A DNA stretch of 64,000 nucleotides from Corallococcus coralloides DSM 2259 (lineage in GTDB: Bacteria; Myxococcota; Myxococcia; Myxococcales; Myxococcaceae), in assembly GCF_000255295.1 (NCBI RefSeq), contig NC_017030.1:2108001-2172000 (forward strand), given 5' to 3'. How positions within the stretch are numbered: the first letter of the stretch is position 1; each line of letters opens with the position of its first letter. Below are positions 55,811 through 64,000 of the stretch, one piece after another. The notes beneath the pieces are model-generated. The model was not told the origin of the DNA. It searched no databases and worked only from the letters and a program-made list of their open reading frames with translations. Both the position numbers and the translations under genes were made by a program.

Positions 55811-58057
55811 TCAGTGGATGCCCTGGACCTGGACCGGGAACCAGGCCTCGGTGGTGTCGCCCGTGCCCAGCTGGCCCTTGATGTTGAGCCCCCAGGCCCA
55901 GACGGTGCCGTCCGCCTTCATGGCGAGCGAGTGCTGGTCGCCCGCGATGATGGCCACCGCGTTGGACATGCCCGCCACCAGGCCCGGGGAGAGGCGGGGC
56001 GTGCTGGTGCCGTTGCCCAGCTGGCCCTCGAAGTTGAAGCCCCACGCCCAGACCCAGCCGTCCGAGCGCAGCGCCAGCGAGTGGTAGCTGCCGGCGGCGA
56101 TGGAGGTGATGCCGCTCAGTCCCGGCACCTGGAGGGGCTGAGCGCTGCCCTGGGTCGTGCCCACGCCCAACTGTCCGCTTGCGTTGTAGCCCCAGGCCCA
56201 GACGGTGCCATCCGCGCGCAGCGCCAGCGAATACAGGCTGCCGGCGGCCAGCGACACCACGCTCGACAGGCCCACGGCCTGGACCGGCACGAGCGTCCAG
56301 GTCCGCGTTCCGTTCCCCAGCTGGCCATCGAAGTTGTAGCCGAAGGCCCACACCGTCCCGTCCGAGCGCAGCGCCAGCGAGTGGCTTCCCCCCGCGGCGA
56401 TGGCCACGATGTTGGAGAGCCCCGACGCCTGGACGGGCTGGCGCCGGTCCACCGCCGTCCCATCCCCCAGCTGGCCATAGCGGTTGAAGCCCCAGGCCCA
56501 CACGGTGCCATTCGAGCGCAGCGCGAGCGAGTGGTTGTCCCCCGTCGCGATGGCGGTGACGCCGCCGAGGCCCACGACCTGGACGGGCGTGGGCCGGTCC
56601 GTGACGGTGCCCTCGCCCAGCTGGCCGAAGCGGTTCATCCCCCACGTCCACACCGTGCCGTCCGAGCGCAGCGCCGCGGTGTGCCGGTACCCCGAGGCGA
56701 CGGAGATGACGTCCGTCAGGTTCACCGGAAGCGGCAGGGAGCTGTCCTGTTGGGTGCCGTTGCCCAGCTGGCCCTGCTGGTTGTCCCCCCACGCCCACAG
56801 CCGCCCGTTCGCGCCCAGCATGACGGTGTGGAGCTGGCCGGAGGTCGCGTCCGCGCGGCCCAGGGCGAGCCCCGACACCTGGACGGGGGCCATGCGGGGC
56901 TCGAACGTGGTGTCCCCCAGCTGGCCGAAGACGTTGTCGCCCCAGGACCAGGCCGTGCCGTCCGCGCCCAGCGCCACCGAGTGCCTGTAGCCGGCCACCA
57001 GCGTGACTCCGCCCGTCATGCCCGCCTGGAGCGGAAGCGGGCTGCTGGTGAGGTTGCCCGTGCCGAGCTGCCGGTAGCGGTTGTCCCCCCAGGCCCACAC
57101 CGCGCCGTCGGTGCGCACGGCCAGCGAATGGTAGTTCCCCGCCACCAGGGTGCGGACGTCCGTCAGGCTGACGGAGACGGGCTGCGTCCGCTGGGTGTTC
57201 GTTCCATCCCCCAGCTGCCCGTACGCGTTGTGGCCCCAGGCCCAGACGGTGCCGTCCGCGCGCAGCGCCAGGGCGTGGTACGCGCCGACGGAGACGCTGA
57301 CGACCGAGTCCAGGCTCGCCACCTGGACCGGGGTGATCCGCCGCACGGTGGTGCCATCCCCCAGCTGTCCGTAACGGTTGTCCCCCCAGGCCCACAGCGT
57401 GCCGTCGGCGCGAAGCGCCAGGGACGACGAGCCTCCAGCGACGACGGCCACGACGCCACTGAGTCCGGGGACCTGGAGGGGGACGCTGCTGCGCGTGAGC
57501 GTCCCGTCGCCGAGCTGGTTGTTGCGGTTGTCCCCCCAGGCCCAGACCGTGCCGTCCGCGCGCAGCGCGAGCACGTGGGCGAAGCCCGAGGCCAGGGACA
57601 CCACGTTGGACAGCGCGCTCACGCGCTGGGGCAGCAGCCGGGACGTGAGTGTTCCATCGCCCAGCTGGCCGCTGGCGTTGTCCCCCCAGGCCCAGACCGC
57701 TCCATCCGCGTCGAGCGCCAGGGAGTACTGATCCCCGGCCGCCACGGAGGTCACCTGCGTCAACCCGGCCACCTGGACGGGGGAGGCCTTGTCGCGGCTG
57801 GTGCCGTCGCCCAGCTGGCCCAGGCGGTTGAAGCCCCACGCGAAGACCGTTCCATCCGAGTGCACGGCCAGGGAGTGGTACTGCCCGAGCGCCAGCCGGA
57901 CCGGAGGCAGGCGTTCCCCGGCCCGCTGGCGGACGGTCGCCTCGCGGGGAGCGGCGGCGCCGGGGAGGTCCGCGCCACACGCGGCACAGAGGACCCCCAG
58001 GGCCAGCAGGCCGGCCCGCCAGGACCCTCTCGTCACGCCGTCGTTCCTCGGGCCCAT
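55811..58057 (-). CDS. RCC1-repeat lipoprotein B (two seven-blade propellers predicted)
   Basis: A 748-residue lipoprotein (lipobox L-C-A-A-C). It has 14 RCC1 repeats of about 50 residues, each with the pattern H-S-L-A-L-R-x-D-G-T-V-W-A-W-G and G-Q-L-G-D-G-T. Like protein A (39152), it should fold into two seven-bladed propellers on the cell surface. It has no N-terminal Ig-like domain. It precedes the vWA/dockerin gene on the same strand by 16 bp and follows the cytochrome gene by 25 bp. Confidence 0.88.
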   Translation of the reverse strand: MGPRNDGVTRGSWRAGLLALGVLCAACGADLPGAAAPREATVRQRAGERLPPVRLALGQYHSLAVHSDGTVFAWGFNRLGQLGDGTSRDKASPVQVAGLTQVTSVAAGDQYSLALDADGAVWAWGDNASGQLGDGTLTSRLLPQRVSALSNVVSLASGFAHVLALRADGTVWAWGDNRNNQLGDGTLTRSSVPLQVPGLSGVVAVVAGGSSSLALRADGTLWAWGDNRYGQLGDGTTVRRITPVQVASLDSVVSVSVGAYHALALRADGTVWAWGHNAYGQLGDGTNTQRTQPVSVSLTDVRTLVAGNYHSLAVRTDGAVWAWGDNRYRQLGTGNLTSSPLPLQAGMTGGVTLVAGYRHSVALGADGTAWSWGDNVFGQLGDTTFEPRMAPVQVSGLALGRADATSGQLHTVMLGANGRLWAWGDNQQGQLGNGTQQDSSLPLPVNLTDVISVASGYRHTAALRSDGTVWTWGMNRFGQLGEGTVTDRPTPVQVVGLGGVTAIATGDNHSLALRSNGTVWAWGFNRYGQLGDGTAVDRRQPVQASGLSNIVAIAAGGSHSLALRSDGTVWAFGYNFDGQLGNGTRTWTLVPVQAVGLSSVVSLAAGSLYSLALRADGTVWAWGYNASGQLGVGTTQGSAQPLQVPGLSGITSIAAGSYHSLALRSDGWVWAWGFNFEGQLGNGTSTPRLSPGLVAGMSNAVAIIAGDQHSLAMKADGTVWAWGLNIKGQLGTGDTTEAWFPVQVQGIH

Positions 58058-58082
58058 GTGAAGCTCCTTTTCGAAGGGATGG

Positions 58083-59237
58083 CTACGGCCGGCACCACGT
58101 CTGGCCTTGGGGATCCGGACAGCCCTCCAGGGCCCACCGCGCGATGAGCCCCAGGGTCTCCTGGGGAATCGGCGCGCCCGCCATGGGCATCCCCGGGCGT
58201 GCCGCGACCAGTCCGTGGCGCTCCTCCACGTGGCGTGTCGCGAGCCGCAGCCAGAACTCCCGCCCGGAGTGGCCGCGCAGGTAGTCCTTCAGGCCCGCCT
58301 CGGTGGCGGTGAAGGCCCGCGCCGCCCGCGGGCTGGTGGCATGGCAGTGCACGCAGGTGGCGGTCCGGAAGAAGGGCCCCCAGAGAAAGGGGAGGAAGCC
58401 GGGGGGGAGCTGGGCTGGCATTGGCCCCGTTTCCAGCTTCAGCTCCGCGACGCGCGCATCCAGCTCCTGCTCCGCCTGGGTCCGCATCTCGCCGAACAGG
58501 CGGTGCAGCAGCCGGGCCTCCTCGAGGCTCAGCGGCACCTCGGGCATGGTGCGCTCTTGCGGAAGGGGGGCGGAGACCGTGTTGCTCGCGTAGGCATGGA
58601 GCCACTCGGCGGTGTAGAGCCCGAGCGTCACGGCGCTCCGTCCGGCGAGCCGCTGAGCACCGTCATGGCAGGCCCGGCAGCGCGTGGCCCACAGCGACTC
58701 CGCCTGCTGCCGCTCCGTGCCACTCAAGGGGAGGGGCTTCGCGCGGGCCCGCGGTGTCTTCACGCCCAGCATGCGGGCGATCTCCGCGAGCTCCCGGGGC
58801 TGGAGGTCCGGATAGGCCATCATCCGGGGGACCCGGCTGCCCTCGGTGACGGAGAGGCTGCTGGGGCGCCGCAGGAAGTCGCCGAGCCGCTCCAGGGCGA
58901 TGCGCGACACCGGCCCGCCGGGCTCCACGCGCTCCGGCGCGTTCATGTACGACAGGGGCGACGTCGTGGCCATGCTCCGCAGCCGTTCCTCGCGCACCGG
59001 AACGGCGACGTAGCGCGGGTCGCGGATGCGTTGCTGGCGCTTCACCGCCACGTCGTTCAGCTCCGCGTGACAGCCGTAGCATTGGGCATCGGTCCAGCGG
59101 CCCAGCCCGTTGCCGAAGCGCTGCTGGGCGACCCCTCGCTTCTCGGTGTGGCAGCCCGTGCACTCCGCCGCCTTCTCCCCCTGGGCCCGCGCCGCGAGTC
59201 CCACCAGGAGCAGCAGTGTCAGCACGGCCCGCCTCAA
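58083..59237 (-). CDS. secreted tetraheme c-type cytochrome
   Basis: A 384-residue exported protein with a signal peptide (ends in A-R-A-Q). Four CxxCH heme motifs are present: C-T-G-C-H, C-Y-G-C-H, C-R-A-C-H and C-V-H-C-H. It would carry electrons in the periplasm or outside the cell. Spread-out hemes suggest two diheme parts. The start codon is TTG at 59237, which overlaps the stop of the small lipoprotein gene (TTGA), so translation is coupled. Confidence 0.85.
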   Translation of the reverse strand: MRRAVLTLLLLVGLAARAQGEKAAECTGCHTEKRGVAQQRFGNGLGRWTDAQCYGCHAELNDVAVKRQQRIRDPRYVAVPVREERLRSMATTSPLSYMNAPERVEPGGPVSRIALERLGDFLRRPSSLSVTEGSRVPRMMAYPDLQPRELAEIARMLGVKTPRARAKPLPLSGTERQQAESLWATRCRACHDGAQRLAGRSAVTLGLYTAEWLHAYASNTVSAPLPQERTMPEVPLSLEEARLLHRLFGEMRTQAEQELDARVAELKLETGPMPAQLPPGFLPFLWGPFFRTATCVHCHATSPRAARAFTATEAGLKDYLRGHSGREFWLRLATRHVEERHGLVAARPGMPMAGAPIPQETLGLIARWALEGCPDPQGQTWCRP

Positions 59238-59563
59238 GGCGCGCCTCCGGGAGGCTCCGCGGTGATGCGGACGCGCGAGGGGTCCTCGGTCAGGGGCCGG
59301 GCCAGGTCGCGGCCCAGCGCCCGGAAGTCATCCGTGCCGCTGGCCGCGCCCGACGCCTGCTGGCAGCGCTGGTACGCCTCCACGAAGACATACGCGGACA
59401 CCGTCCAGTCCCCCCCCGCTTGCTCCGGGGGCGGCAGGTCCGCGAGGACGCAGGCCCGCAGCTTCTGCATCCGCGTGTCGTCAGGGGCCGGGGCCGGGGT
59501 GTCCTGGCAGCCGCCCATTCCGAGCGCCATGACGAGGGCCCATCCTCGCGTGAAGAGACTCAT
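59234..59563 (-). CDS. small lipoprotein upstream of the cytochrome
   Basis: A 109-residue protein with a lipobox (G-M-G-G-C). The mature part is short, with two further Cys residues, and resembles no family I know. Its stop overlaps the start of the cytochrome gene by 4 bp, and it follows the 291-residue gene by 16 bp, so it may be a partner or anchor of the cytochrome. Confidence 0.7.
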   Translation of the reverse strand: MSLFTRGWALVMALGMGGCQDTPAPAPDDTRMQKLRACVLADLPPPEQAGGDWTVSAYVFVEAYQRCQQASGAASGTDDFRALGRDLARPLTEDPSRVRITAEPPGGAP

Positions 59564-59579
59564 CCGGTGCCGCCCCCGC

Positions 59580-60455
59580 TCAAGGTTCCGCGACCTGCCC
59601 GAACCGGATGTGCAGGGGTCTGGGGATGCACATGAAGATGCGTTGCTGGGCGTTGGCGGCGCTCATCGTCGCCGTCTCCGCGGCCGGGTCCAGCTGGAAG
59701 AGCTGGACATAGGCCCGCCAGCCCTCCTGGGGGTCCTGGGTCGCGAAGAGCTGCGGGGAGGTCTGCGTGAGCCGGACGGACTCGAAGATGACGTCCCATT
59801 GGTTCCCGGTCCACACGCCCGCACCGGAGACCTGGAGCACCCCGGCTGTCTGGAGCGCCAGGTTGATGGCATTCACATCCATCCGCAGGCTGGTGGGCTC
59901 GCACAGCGGCACCGTGGCGTCCAGGGTGAGGACCGGCTGCGCGGCGATGAAGTCCTTCACCGTCTGCTCATACACGGAAGGGAAGTAGAGGCTCACGGCA
60001 CAGACGACCGGATGGCTGCTCGCGACGAGCGCCGGCCGGTAGCCCACCGGCATGAAGGACAGGAAGTCCTTGACGGCCTGCGTGGGCTGACAGTCGCCAT
60101 ACGCGGGGATGGGGCTGATGTTGGCGTCGAGGATGCCGTATTGATTCACGAAGGGCAGGTAGAGCCCCTGGACCTGGGCCGTGGGCCGCAGGTTCACGAT
60201 GATGCGCCGGAAGTCCCCCACGCTGGCGGTGCCGGTCGGGACCTGGGTGTATTGCGTGTAATAGAGCGGCCCGCGGTTCTGCTCTTCATAGGGCACGAAG
60301 ACCATGCCTGACTGTTCGAGCGTGCGCGCGTAGTCCAGCGTGAACCCGGGGGCCGCGGCGGAGGCCGGGAGCCGGGGGGAGGACGGCGGTGCGGCGAGCG
60401 CCACGGCGGAGCTGAGCCACACCGCGGCCGAGGCGAGGATCCGATAGGCAGACAT
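59580..60455 (-). CDS. secreted protein of unknown function, 291 residues
   Basis: The signal peptide ends in A-L-A-A. The rest is a soluble beta-rich protein with several Cys residues (Y-G-D-C-Q-P, V-V-C-A-V, P-L-C-E-P, F-M-C-I-P) that could form disulfides. It shows loose likeness to the preceding 421-residue protein in its Y-F-V-P-like N-terminal part. No enzyme motif is visible. It heads a run of genes (lipoprotein, cytochrome, RCC1, vWA) on the minus strand with short gaps. Confidence 0.7.
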   Translation of the reverse strand: MSAYRILASAAVWLSSAVALAAPPSSPRLPASAAAPGFTLDYARTLEQSGMVFVPYEEQNRGPLYYTQYTQVPTGTASVGDFRRIIVNLRPTAQVQGLYLPFVNQYGILDANISPIPAYGDCQPTQAVKDFLSFMPVGYRPALVASSHPVVCAVSLYFPSVYEQTVKDFIAAQPVLTLDATVPLCEPTSLRMDVNAINLALQTAGVLQVSGAGVWTGNQWDVIFESVRLTQTSPQLFATQDPQEGWRAYVQLFQLDPAAETATMSAANAQQRIFMCIPRPLHIRFGQVAEP

Positions 60456-60497
60456 GGGATGGGAAGACCCGTGGGCGGAAGGGGAACGGCGGAAAGT

Positions 60498-60526
60498 GAG
60501 GAGGCACCCGGGATGGGTGCCTCCTC
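60498..60526 (-). terminator. 12-bp-stem hairpin terminator
   Basis: GAGGAGGCACCC (60498-60509) and GGGTGCCTCCTC (60515-60526) pair perfectly around a 5-nt loop, 29 bp after the stop of the 421-residue gene. On the minus strand ACTTTCC follows. It splits the minus-strand block into two transcripts or weakens readthrough. Confidence 0.78.
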
Positions 60527-60555
60527 CCTACGGGAAGACGCAGGCGCTCAGGGCG

Positions 60556-61821
60556 TCACTGGCCCACGCGCGCGCGGCAGGCCGGCTTGTCCATGTCGTA
60601 GACGACGGGGTAGCCGAAGCCGCCCACGACACAATCGATGTTCAGCGTGGTGTTGGCGTTGAACGGGGCGGGGCCCTGGTTGTAGGCGATGCTCATGACC
60701 TCGTTGCGCGTGGTCACGATCTTCTCGTAGTTGGCGCGCAGGGTGAAGATGGCGGCCGGCTCGGTGGAGACAGGGCCATTGACCGCCTCGACCTTCGTGA
60801 AGAGCTCCTTCTCCAGCGACTGCCGGAGCGCCTCCACGATGGCGATGAAGTTCGCGTCCTCGGGAGCGTCATCGGACCAGGTGCCATCGGTCTGCCGGTA
60901 CTCGATGTAGACGCCGCAGGGCTGCGTCCCGCCCTCGCACGTGGCGAGCCGCTCGAAGAAGGCGCTGATCTCGATCTCGACACAGGAGTTGAGGTGGAAC
61001 GCGGTGTAGGCGCTCGCCTGCTCGAAGAGGGACTGCCAGTTGATGGTCAGGCGCGCCTGGCGGGTCAGCGTGTTGGCGGAGATCTGCCACTCGGTGGTGG
61101 CGGACAGCGACGCGTCGAACGGGTCGCCGAACAGCATGGTGTCCTTGAGTGACTGCGTCCACGCCGGCAGCAGCATGGCCTGGAAGGAGATGTTCTGGTT
61201 GGCGGTGCTGTTCGCTGGCGCGGGATTGCTGGTGAACTTGTAGACGACGTTCGAGTCGACGTAGGTGCCGTCCAGGCCGAGGACCTTGCACTTGGGGACC
61301 CGCTGCTTGAGCTGGGTCCCGTTGGGCAGGATGATGATGTATTCCTCCATGATGCACTGGGTATCAACGCGTCCGGTCAGCCCCTGCTGCGCGAAGAGGT
61401 TGAACGTGGTGCGGGCGCTCCTCACGGGCGCTGGGGCGATCTGGATGCCCTGCGAGGCGGCCTCCGTCTGGAGCCGCTGGAGGGCGGCGATGTCCGCTGT
61501 CGGCGAGAGCGTCCCACCCATGAGCGTCAGCTCCTCGCCCATGAGGACGCCGTTCGGTGGGAAGTAGGAGTTGATCTGGAAGCGCGGAATGGGGCTCGGG
61601 CTCTGCGGAGACTGCACCGCCAGGTTGCCGAGCTTGGGCACGAAGTAGACGAGGTTGGGCTGGTCCGAGTCCGCCAGCAGCTCGAACTCGCTCAACACCA
61701 GAGCGGAGTAGAAGCCGGGCGGGGGACGCGCCGTCGGGTGCATGGGCGCGGCGGCCGCCTCGTTCACGGCACCTGTGATCAGCGCGAGCGCAGCCAAGGT
61801 CGATACCTTCGAGTTCCGCAT
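60556..61821 (-). CDS. secreted protein of unknown function, 421 residues
   Basis: The signal peptide ends in E-A-A-A-A-P. The rest has a beta-rich first half and a helical part later (A-I-V-E-A-L-R-Q-S-L-E-K-E-L), with paired Cys residues (D-T-Q-C-I, V-P-K-C-K, N-S-C-V, A-T-C-E, Q-P-C-G). No known domain is recognised. AAGGAAGG lies before the ATG at 61821; an earlier ATG would lengthen the N-terminus before the signal peptide. It follows the 157-residue gene by 56 bp. Confidence 0.75.
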   Translation of the reverse strand: MRNSKVSTLAALALITGAVNEAAAAPMHPTARPPPGFYSALVLSEFELLADSDQPNLVYFVPKLGNLAVQSPQSPSPIPRFQINSYFPPNGVLMGEELTLMGGTLSPTADIAALQRLQTEAASQGIQIAPAPVRSARTTFNLFAQQGLTGRVDTQCIMEEYIIILPNGTQLKQRVPKCKVLGLDGTYVDSNVVYKFTSNPAPANSTANQNISFQAMLLPAWTQSLKDTMLFGDPFDASLSATTEWQISANTLTRQARLTINWQSLFEQASAYTAFHLNSCVEIEISAFFERLATCEGGTQPCGVYIEYRQTDGTWSDDAPEDANFIAIVEALRQSLEKELFTKVEAVNGPVSTEPAAIFTLRANYEKIVTTRNEVMSIAYNQGPAPFNANTTLNIDCVVGGFGYPVVYDMDKPACRARVGQ

Positions 61822-61877
61822 GAGCTTGCCTTCCTTCTCCAGCCAGTGTGAGTGCTTGGACTGCGACGCGACAGCAG

Positions 61878-62351
61878 CTACGGATTCCAGCAATTGGCGG
61901 GTTGGTCCCAGATGTAGACCCAGAAGCGCGTGTCAGTGCGGACGTTGCCGTAAGCGTTGAAACCCCATCCCCCGGCGTCATGGAATGACGCCATCCTCCA
62001 GCCCGGGCCAAAGAACTGCACACACGTCTCATTGGCGTGGGCCAGGCTCATCAGGAAGTTTCCGGCCACGGGGAGCGTGGTGGCGATGTTTCCCCCCGCC
62101 CAGCCGGCGTAATAAGGGCCAGGCAGGCTCGCGGGACGCGGCGAGCCATCCTGCTTGATGCACAGCACGGGCAGCCGCGCGGTGCACGCCGTGTCTCCGA
62201 AGTAGGCGTCGCAGTCCAGGCAGCCCACTTCATCGACGCCGGAGGCGTGATTGGACTTACGCCACGTCATCCCCATGCCACCGGAAGCGTCGGCCGCTGG
62301 CGCGAACGCAAGCGTGACGGTGGCAATCAATGCCTTGAAGTAGTTTTTCAT
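61878..62351 (-). CDS. small secreted Cys-rich protein, 157 residues
   Basis: A signal peptide (ends in A-D-A-S) is followed by a short domain with C-L-D-C-D-A-Y-F-G-D-T-A-C, then C-I-K-Q-D-G and E-T-C-V-Q-F-F-G-P-G-W-R-M-A-S-F-H-D. The last part (R-F-W-V-Y-I-W-D-Q-P-A-N-C-W) looks conserved in delta-proteobacterial secreted proteins I have seen, but no function is known. It has a good promoter at 62398-62427 and leads the block of secreted-protein genes. Confidence 0.72.
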   Translation of the reverse strand: MKNYFKALIATVTLAFAPAADASGGMGMTWRKSNHASGVDEVGCLDCDAYFGDTACTARLPVLCIKQDGSPRPASLPGPYYAGWAGGNIATTLPVAGNFLMSLAHANETCVQFFGPGWRMASFHDAGGWGFNAYGNVRTDTRFWVYIWDQPANCWNP

Positions 62352-62397
62352 GGTTTTTGCCAAAATCGGGTATTTGGCGGTGTTCGTATGGGCTCGC

Positions 62398-62427
62398 ATT
62401 AGGCATTTGCTGTTGATTGATTGTCAA
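62398..62427 (-). promoter_or_regulatory. sigma-70-like promoter of the 157-residue secreted protein
   Basis: On the minus strand, TTGACA (62427-62422), an 18-bp spacer and CCTAAT (62403-62398) fit a housekeeping promoter. The -35 box is perfect. The start site would be near 62391, about 40 bp before the ATG at 62351. The area is AT-rich for this genome. Confidence 0.55.
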
Positions 62428-62475
62428 GCCTTGGGGGTGTTGCGCGTTTTCGCGGAAAGGTTCATCGCGAATGGA

Positions 62476-62547
62476 GACGTCACGTCATGGCGTAAGGGAT
62501 TGCCACGAGGACGTCACGAAATGACTGACGTAAGGGGTTGCCACGAG
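62476..62547. repeat. imperfect direct repeat between the secreted and barrel genes
   Basis: GACGTCACG occurs at 62476 and 62510, and CGTAAGGG[A/G]TTGCCACGAG occurs at 62491 and 62529 (18 of 19 bases identical). The offsets are 34 and 38 bp, so a unit of about 36 bp has been duplicated. It lies just after the stop of the barrel gene and upstream of the promoter at 62427, so it may be a regulator site. Confidence 0.65.
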
Positions 62548-62572
62548 AGCGCCGCGGAAGACGCGGGCGCGG

Positions 62573-63817
62573 CTAGTGCCAGGTGCCCACGCCGAAGCCC
62601 CAGCCGAAGTAGAGGCGGGACACATCGGCGAAGCCGCTGACGCGCCACGAGGTGTCGGGCGAGAACAAGCCGAAGACGGACCATTGGAACAGCCGCAGCT
62701 CCGCGCTGGCGGTGCCATGCAGGCGCGGCCCGACGGTGTCGAAGCGGCTGGGCTCCAGGTAGCTGCCCGCGCGCAGCTGCAGCCGGTTCTCGATGGGCTC
62801 CAGCTCCGCGCCGATTCGCGGTGAAATCGAGAGGCTCCGCCCCGAGCGCTCCAGCTGCTGCGACAGGAAGGAGTCGAAGCCGATGGCATTCGGCACCGCG
62901 CCGCTGATGAGCACGGAGCCGGTCAGCAGCAGCTTCGACCGAGGCAGGGCCCTGTAGCGCTCCGCGCGGTCCGGGCCCCACGGCAGCTGGAGCGGGCGGT
63001 CGCCGAACTGCCAGGCGATGCCTGCTTCGATTTCCCAGGGGAGCCTGACGGAGGTGGGCAGGTAGAGGCCGGCGACCTTCACGTTGCCGGCCTCGTCCGC
63101 GGTGGTCGGGCCGCCTGGGGTGAGCCCTCCCTGGACGGGGGCCCGGAGCGTCAGCGCGGCGCGCAGCGGCAGGCCCATGGGCGTCCAGAGGGCGCCAGCC
63201 TCCACGTTGCCGCCGAACATGCTGGCGAACTTGTTGTTCGGGTCCTCGGCGGTGTTGATCTCCAGGACGACCGCGCGCAGCCCCACGCCCACCGTCAGCT
63301 CGCCATCGAGGAAGCCGCGAGCGAGCTGGAACTGGAAGCGGGTCATGCTCAGGTTGAGGAGCTGTCCATTCGCGTCCTGGCCCAGGGCATAGTTCTGCAT
63401 CGACGCGGCGCCGCCCAGCCCCCAGGGGCCCCACTGAATCAGCCCGCCAAGCTGGGTGAAGATGAAGTCGTCGTTGGCGAAGCCCACCGCGCCGTTGTTG
63501 TCGAAGTCGGTGTCGCGCAGCGAGCTGGGAAAGGTGAAGGCCAGCGACAGGTCGTAGTCCACGTGCTTGGACGAATAGAGCGAGCGCACGGCCGGAGCGG
63601 CCGTGTTGACGCTGATGCCCTCGACGCCCTCCGCGATGGGCGCGTACGCGCCGGCCAGCCCCGACACCCGCACCGGCGCCAGCACCGGGCCCTGGTACAC
63701 GTCGATGGCGTAGTTCGAGCTGGTGAGCGGCGGGTTGTCCGCGAGCGCCCCACCGCTGGAGACCATCACGGCCAGGGCCGCGAACCGGGCGAGGGAGGAG
63801 GGACGGGGAGAGGCCAT
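62573..63817 (-). CDS. outer-membrane beta-barrel protein of unknown function
   Basis: A 414-residue protein with a signal peptide (ends in A-L-A-D). The mature part begins G-P-V-L-A-P-V-R-V-S-G-L-A-G-A-Y-A-P-I-A-E-G-V-E-G-I, like the FadL/OMPP1-type opening of outer-membrane transporters, and contains many alternating strands with aromatic girdle residues. It may form a barrel for a hydrophobic substrate; this is inference. The ATG at 63817 starts the signal peptide. It is divergent from a possible gene at 63948. Confidence 0.68.
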   Translation of the reverse strand: MASPRPSSLARFAALAVMVSSGGALADNPPLTSSNYAIDVYQGPVLAPVRVSGLAGAYAPIAEGVEGISVNTAAPAVRSLYSSKHVDYDLSLAFTFPSSLRDTDFDNNGAVGFANDDFIFTQLGGLIQWGPWGLGGAASMQNYALGQDANGQLLNLSMTRFQFQLARGFLDGELTVGVGLRAVVLEINTAEDPNNKFASMFGGNVEAGALWTPMGLPLRAALTLRAPVQGGLTPGGPTTADEAGNVKVAGLYLPTSVRLPWEIEAGIAWQFGDRPLQLPWGPDRAERYRALPRSKLLLTGSVLISGAVPNAIGFDSFLSQQLERSGRSLSISPRIGAELEPIENRLQLRAGSYLEPSRFDTVGPRLHGTASAELRLFQWSVFGLFSPDTSWRVSGFADVSRLYFGWGFGVGTWH

Positions 63818-63947
63818 GGCGGAAGCGAGGTCCCGCGAGGATACATGCCCCCTGGCGGGGCGCCGTCGTCCCGTTCGCTGCAACCCGGAGCCCTTTGGCT
63901 GCACCCGTCCGGAAGTGGACCCGGTTCGCGCGTAGACTCCACGGGCC

Positions 63948-64000
63948 GTGGAATCCACCTCTCCCTCCGCGTCCGCGCCGTCCGTGCTGCTGCCGCTGCT
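63948..64000 (+). CDS. possible partial gene at the right edge
   Basis: A GTG at 63948 opens a frame that is still open at the window edge, translating to a short Ser/Pro-rich N-terminus followed by the start of a hydrophobic run (V-L-L-P-L). It is divergent from the barrel gene, with 130 bp between. Too short to name; it might be a signal or start of an enzyme. Confidence 0.35.
   Translation, partial: MESTSPSASAPSVLLPL

Overview
The window is high-GC DNA with the gene style of a fruiting myxobacterium (Myxococcota; Corallococcus, Myxococcus, Stigmatella or a relative). The clues are dense third-position G/C codons, long antisense open frames, many secreted lipoproteins, dockerin and RCC1 proteins, an ECF41 sigma factor, and eukaryote-like sterol genes. 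About 43 complete protein genes and one possible partial gene at the right edge were identified. No rRNA, tRNA, CRISPR array, transposase or phage module was seen.

Region 1 (1-11 kb) is a mixed block: a lipoprotein esterase, a serine hydrolase, a large lower-GC PLD-nuclease/helicase/DUF3427 protein that looks acquired and may be a stand-alone defence gene, a divergent SDR/AraC pair with inverted repeats between them, a VOC protein with an M3 metallopeptidase, and an Lrp regulator. Region 2 (11-14.5 kb) has a phytoene-desaturase-like FAD enzyme and an ECF41 sigma factor with its regulatory C-terminal extension. Between them lie 14 copies of a 69-bp repeat whose core is a double GTCGGACA inside an inverted repeat.

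Region 3 (16-24 kb) is the most striking. Squalene synthase and an oxidosqualene cyclase are translationally coupled and diverge from a squalene-epoxidase-like monooxygenase. The cyclase carries the DCTAE acid motif and the Tyr/His/Ile residues of cycloartenol synthases, so the locus should make sterols and not hopanoids. It is flanked by a coupled MMPL transporter and a ceramide-glucosyltransferase-like GT2 that resemble HpnN and HpnI of hopanoid loci. The genes meet by long tail-to-tail overlaps at both sides.

Region 4 (24-39 kb) is mostly metabolic and household: RtcB RNA ligase, a MarR pair, a 5'-nucleotidase lipoprotein, aspartase, a DUF2254 membrane protein, leucyl aminopeptidase, a histone-H1-like basic protein, a DUF481-AbgT-asparaginase operon and a CE2-like esterase. 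Region 5 (39-50 kb) has an RCC1 lipoprotein and a complete RND efflux system (TetR, adaptor, pump, TolC) followed by a single-POTRA Omp85-like protein and a second TetR. The first tetR has a matched pair of operators and a predicted leaderless promoter.

Region 6 (50-64 kb) is typical accessory myxobacterial DNA: tandem beta-propeller-like paralogues, convergent von Willebrand A/dockerin paralogues separated by an 11-bp-stem terminator, a second 14-repeat RCC1 lipoprotein, a tetraheme cytochrome c, several secreted proteins of unknown function and an outer-membrane beta-barrel candidate.
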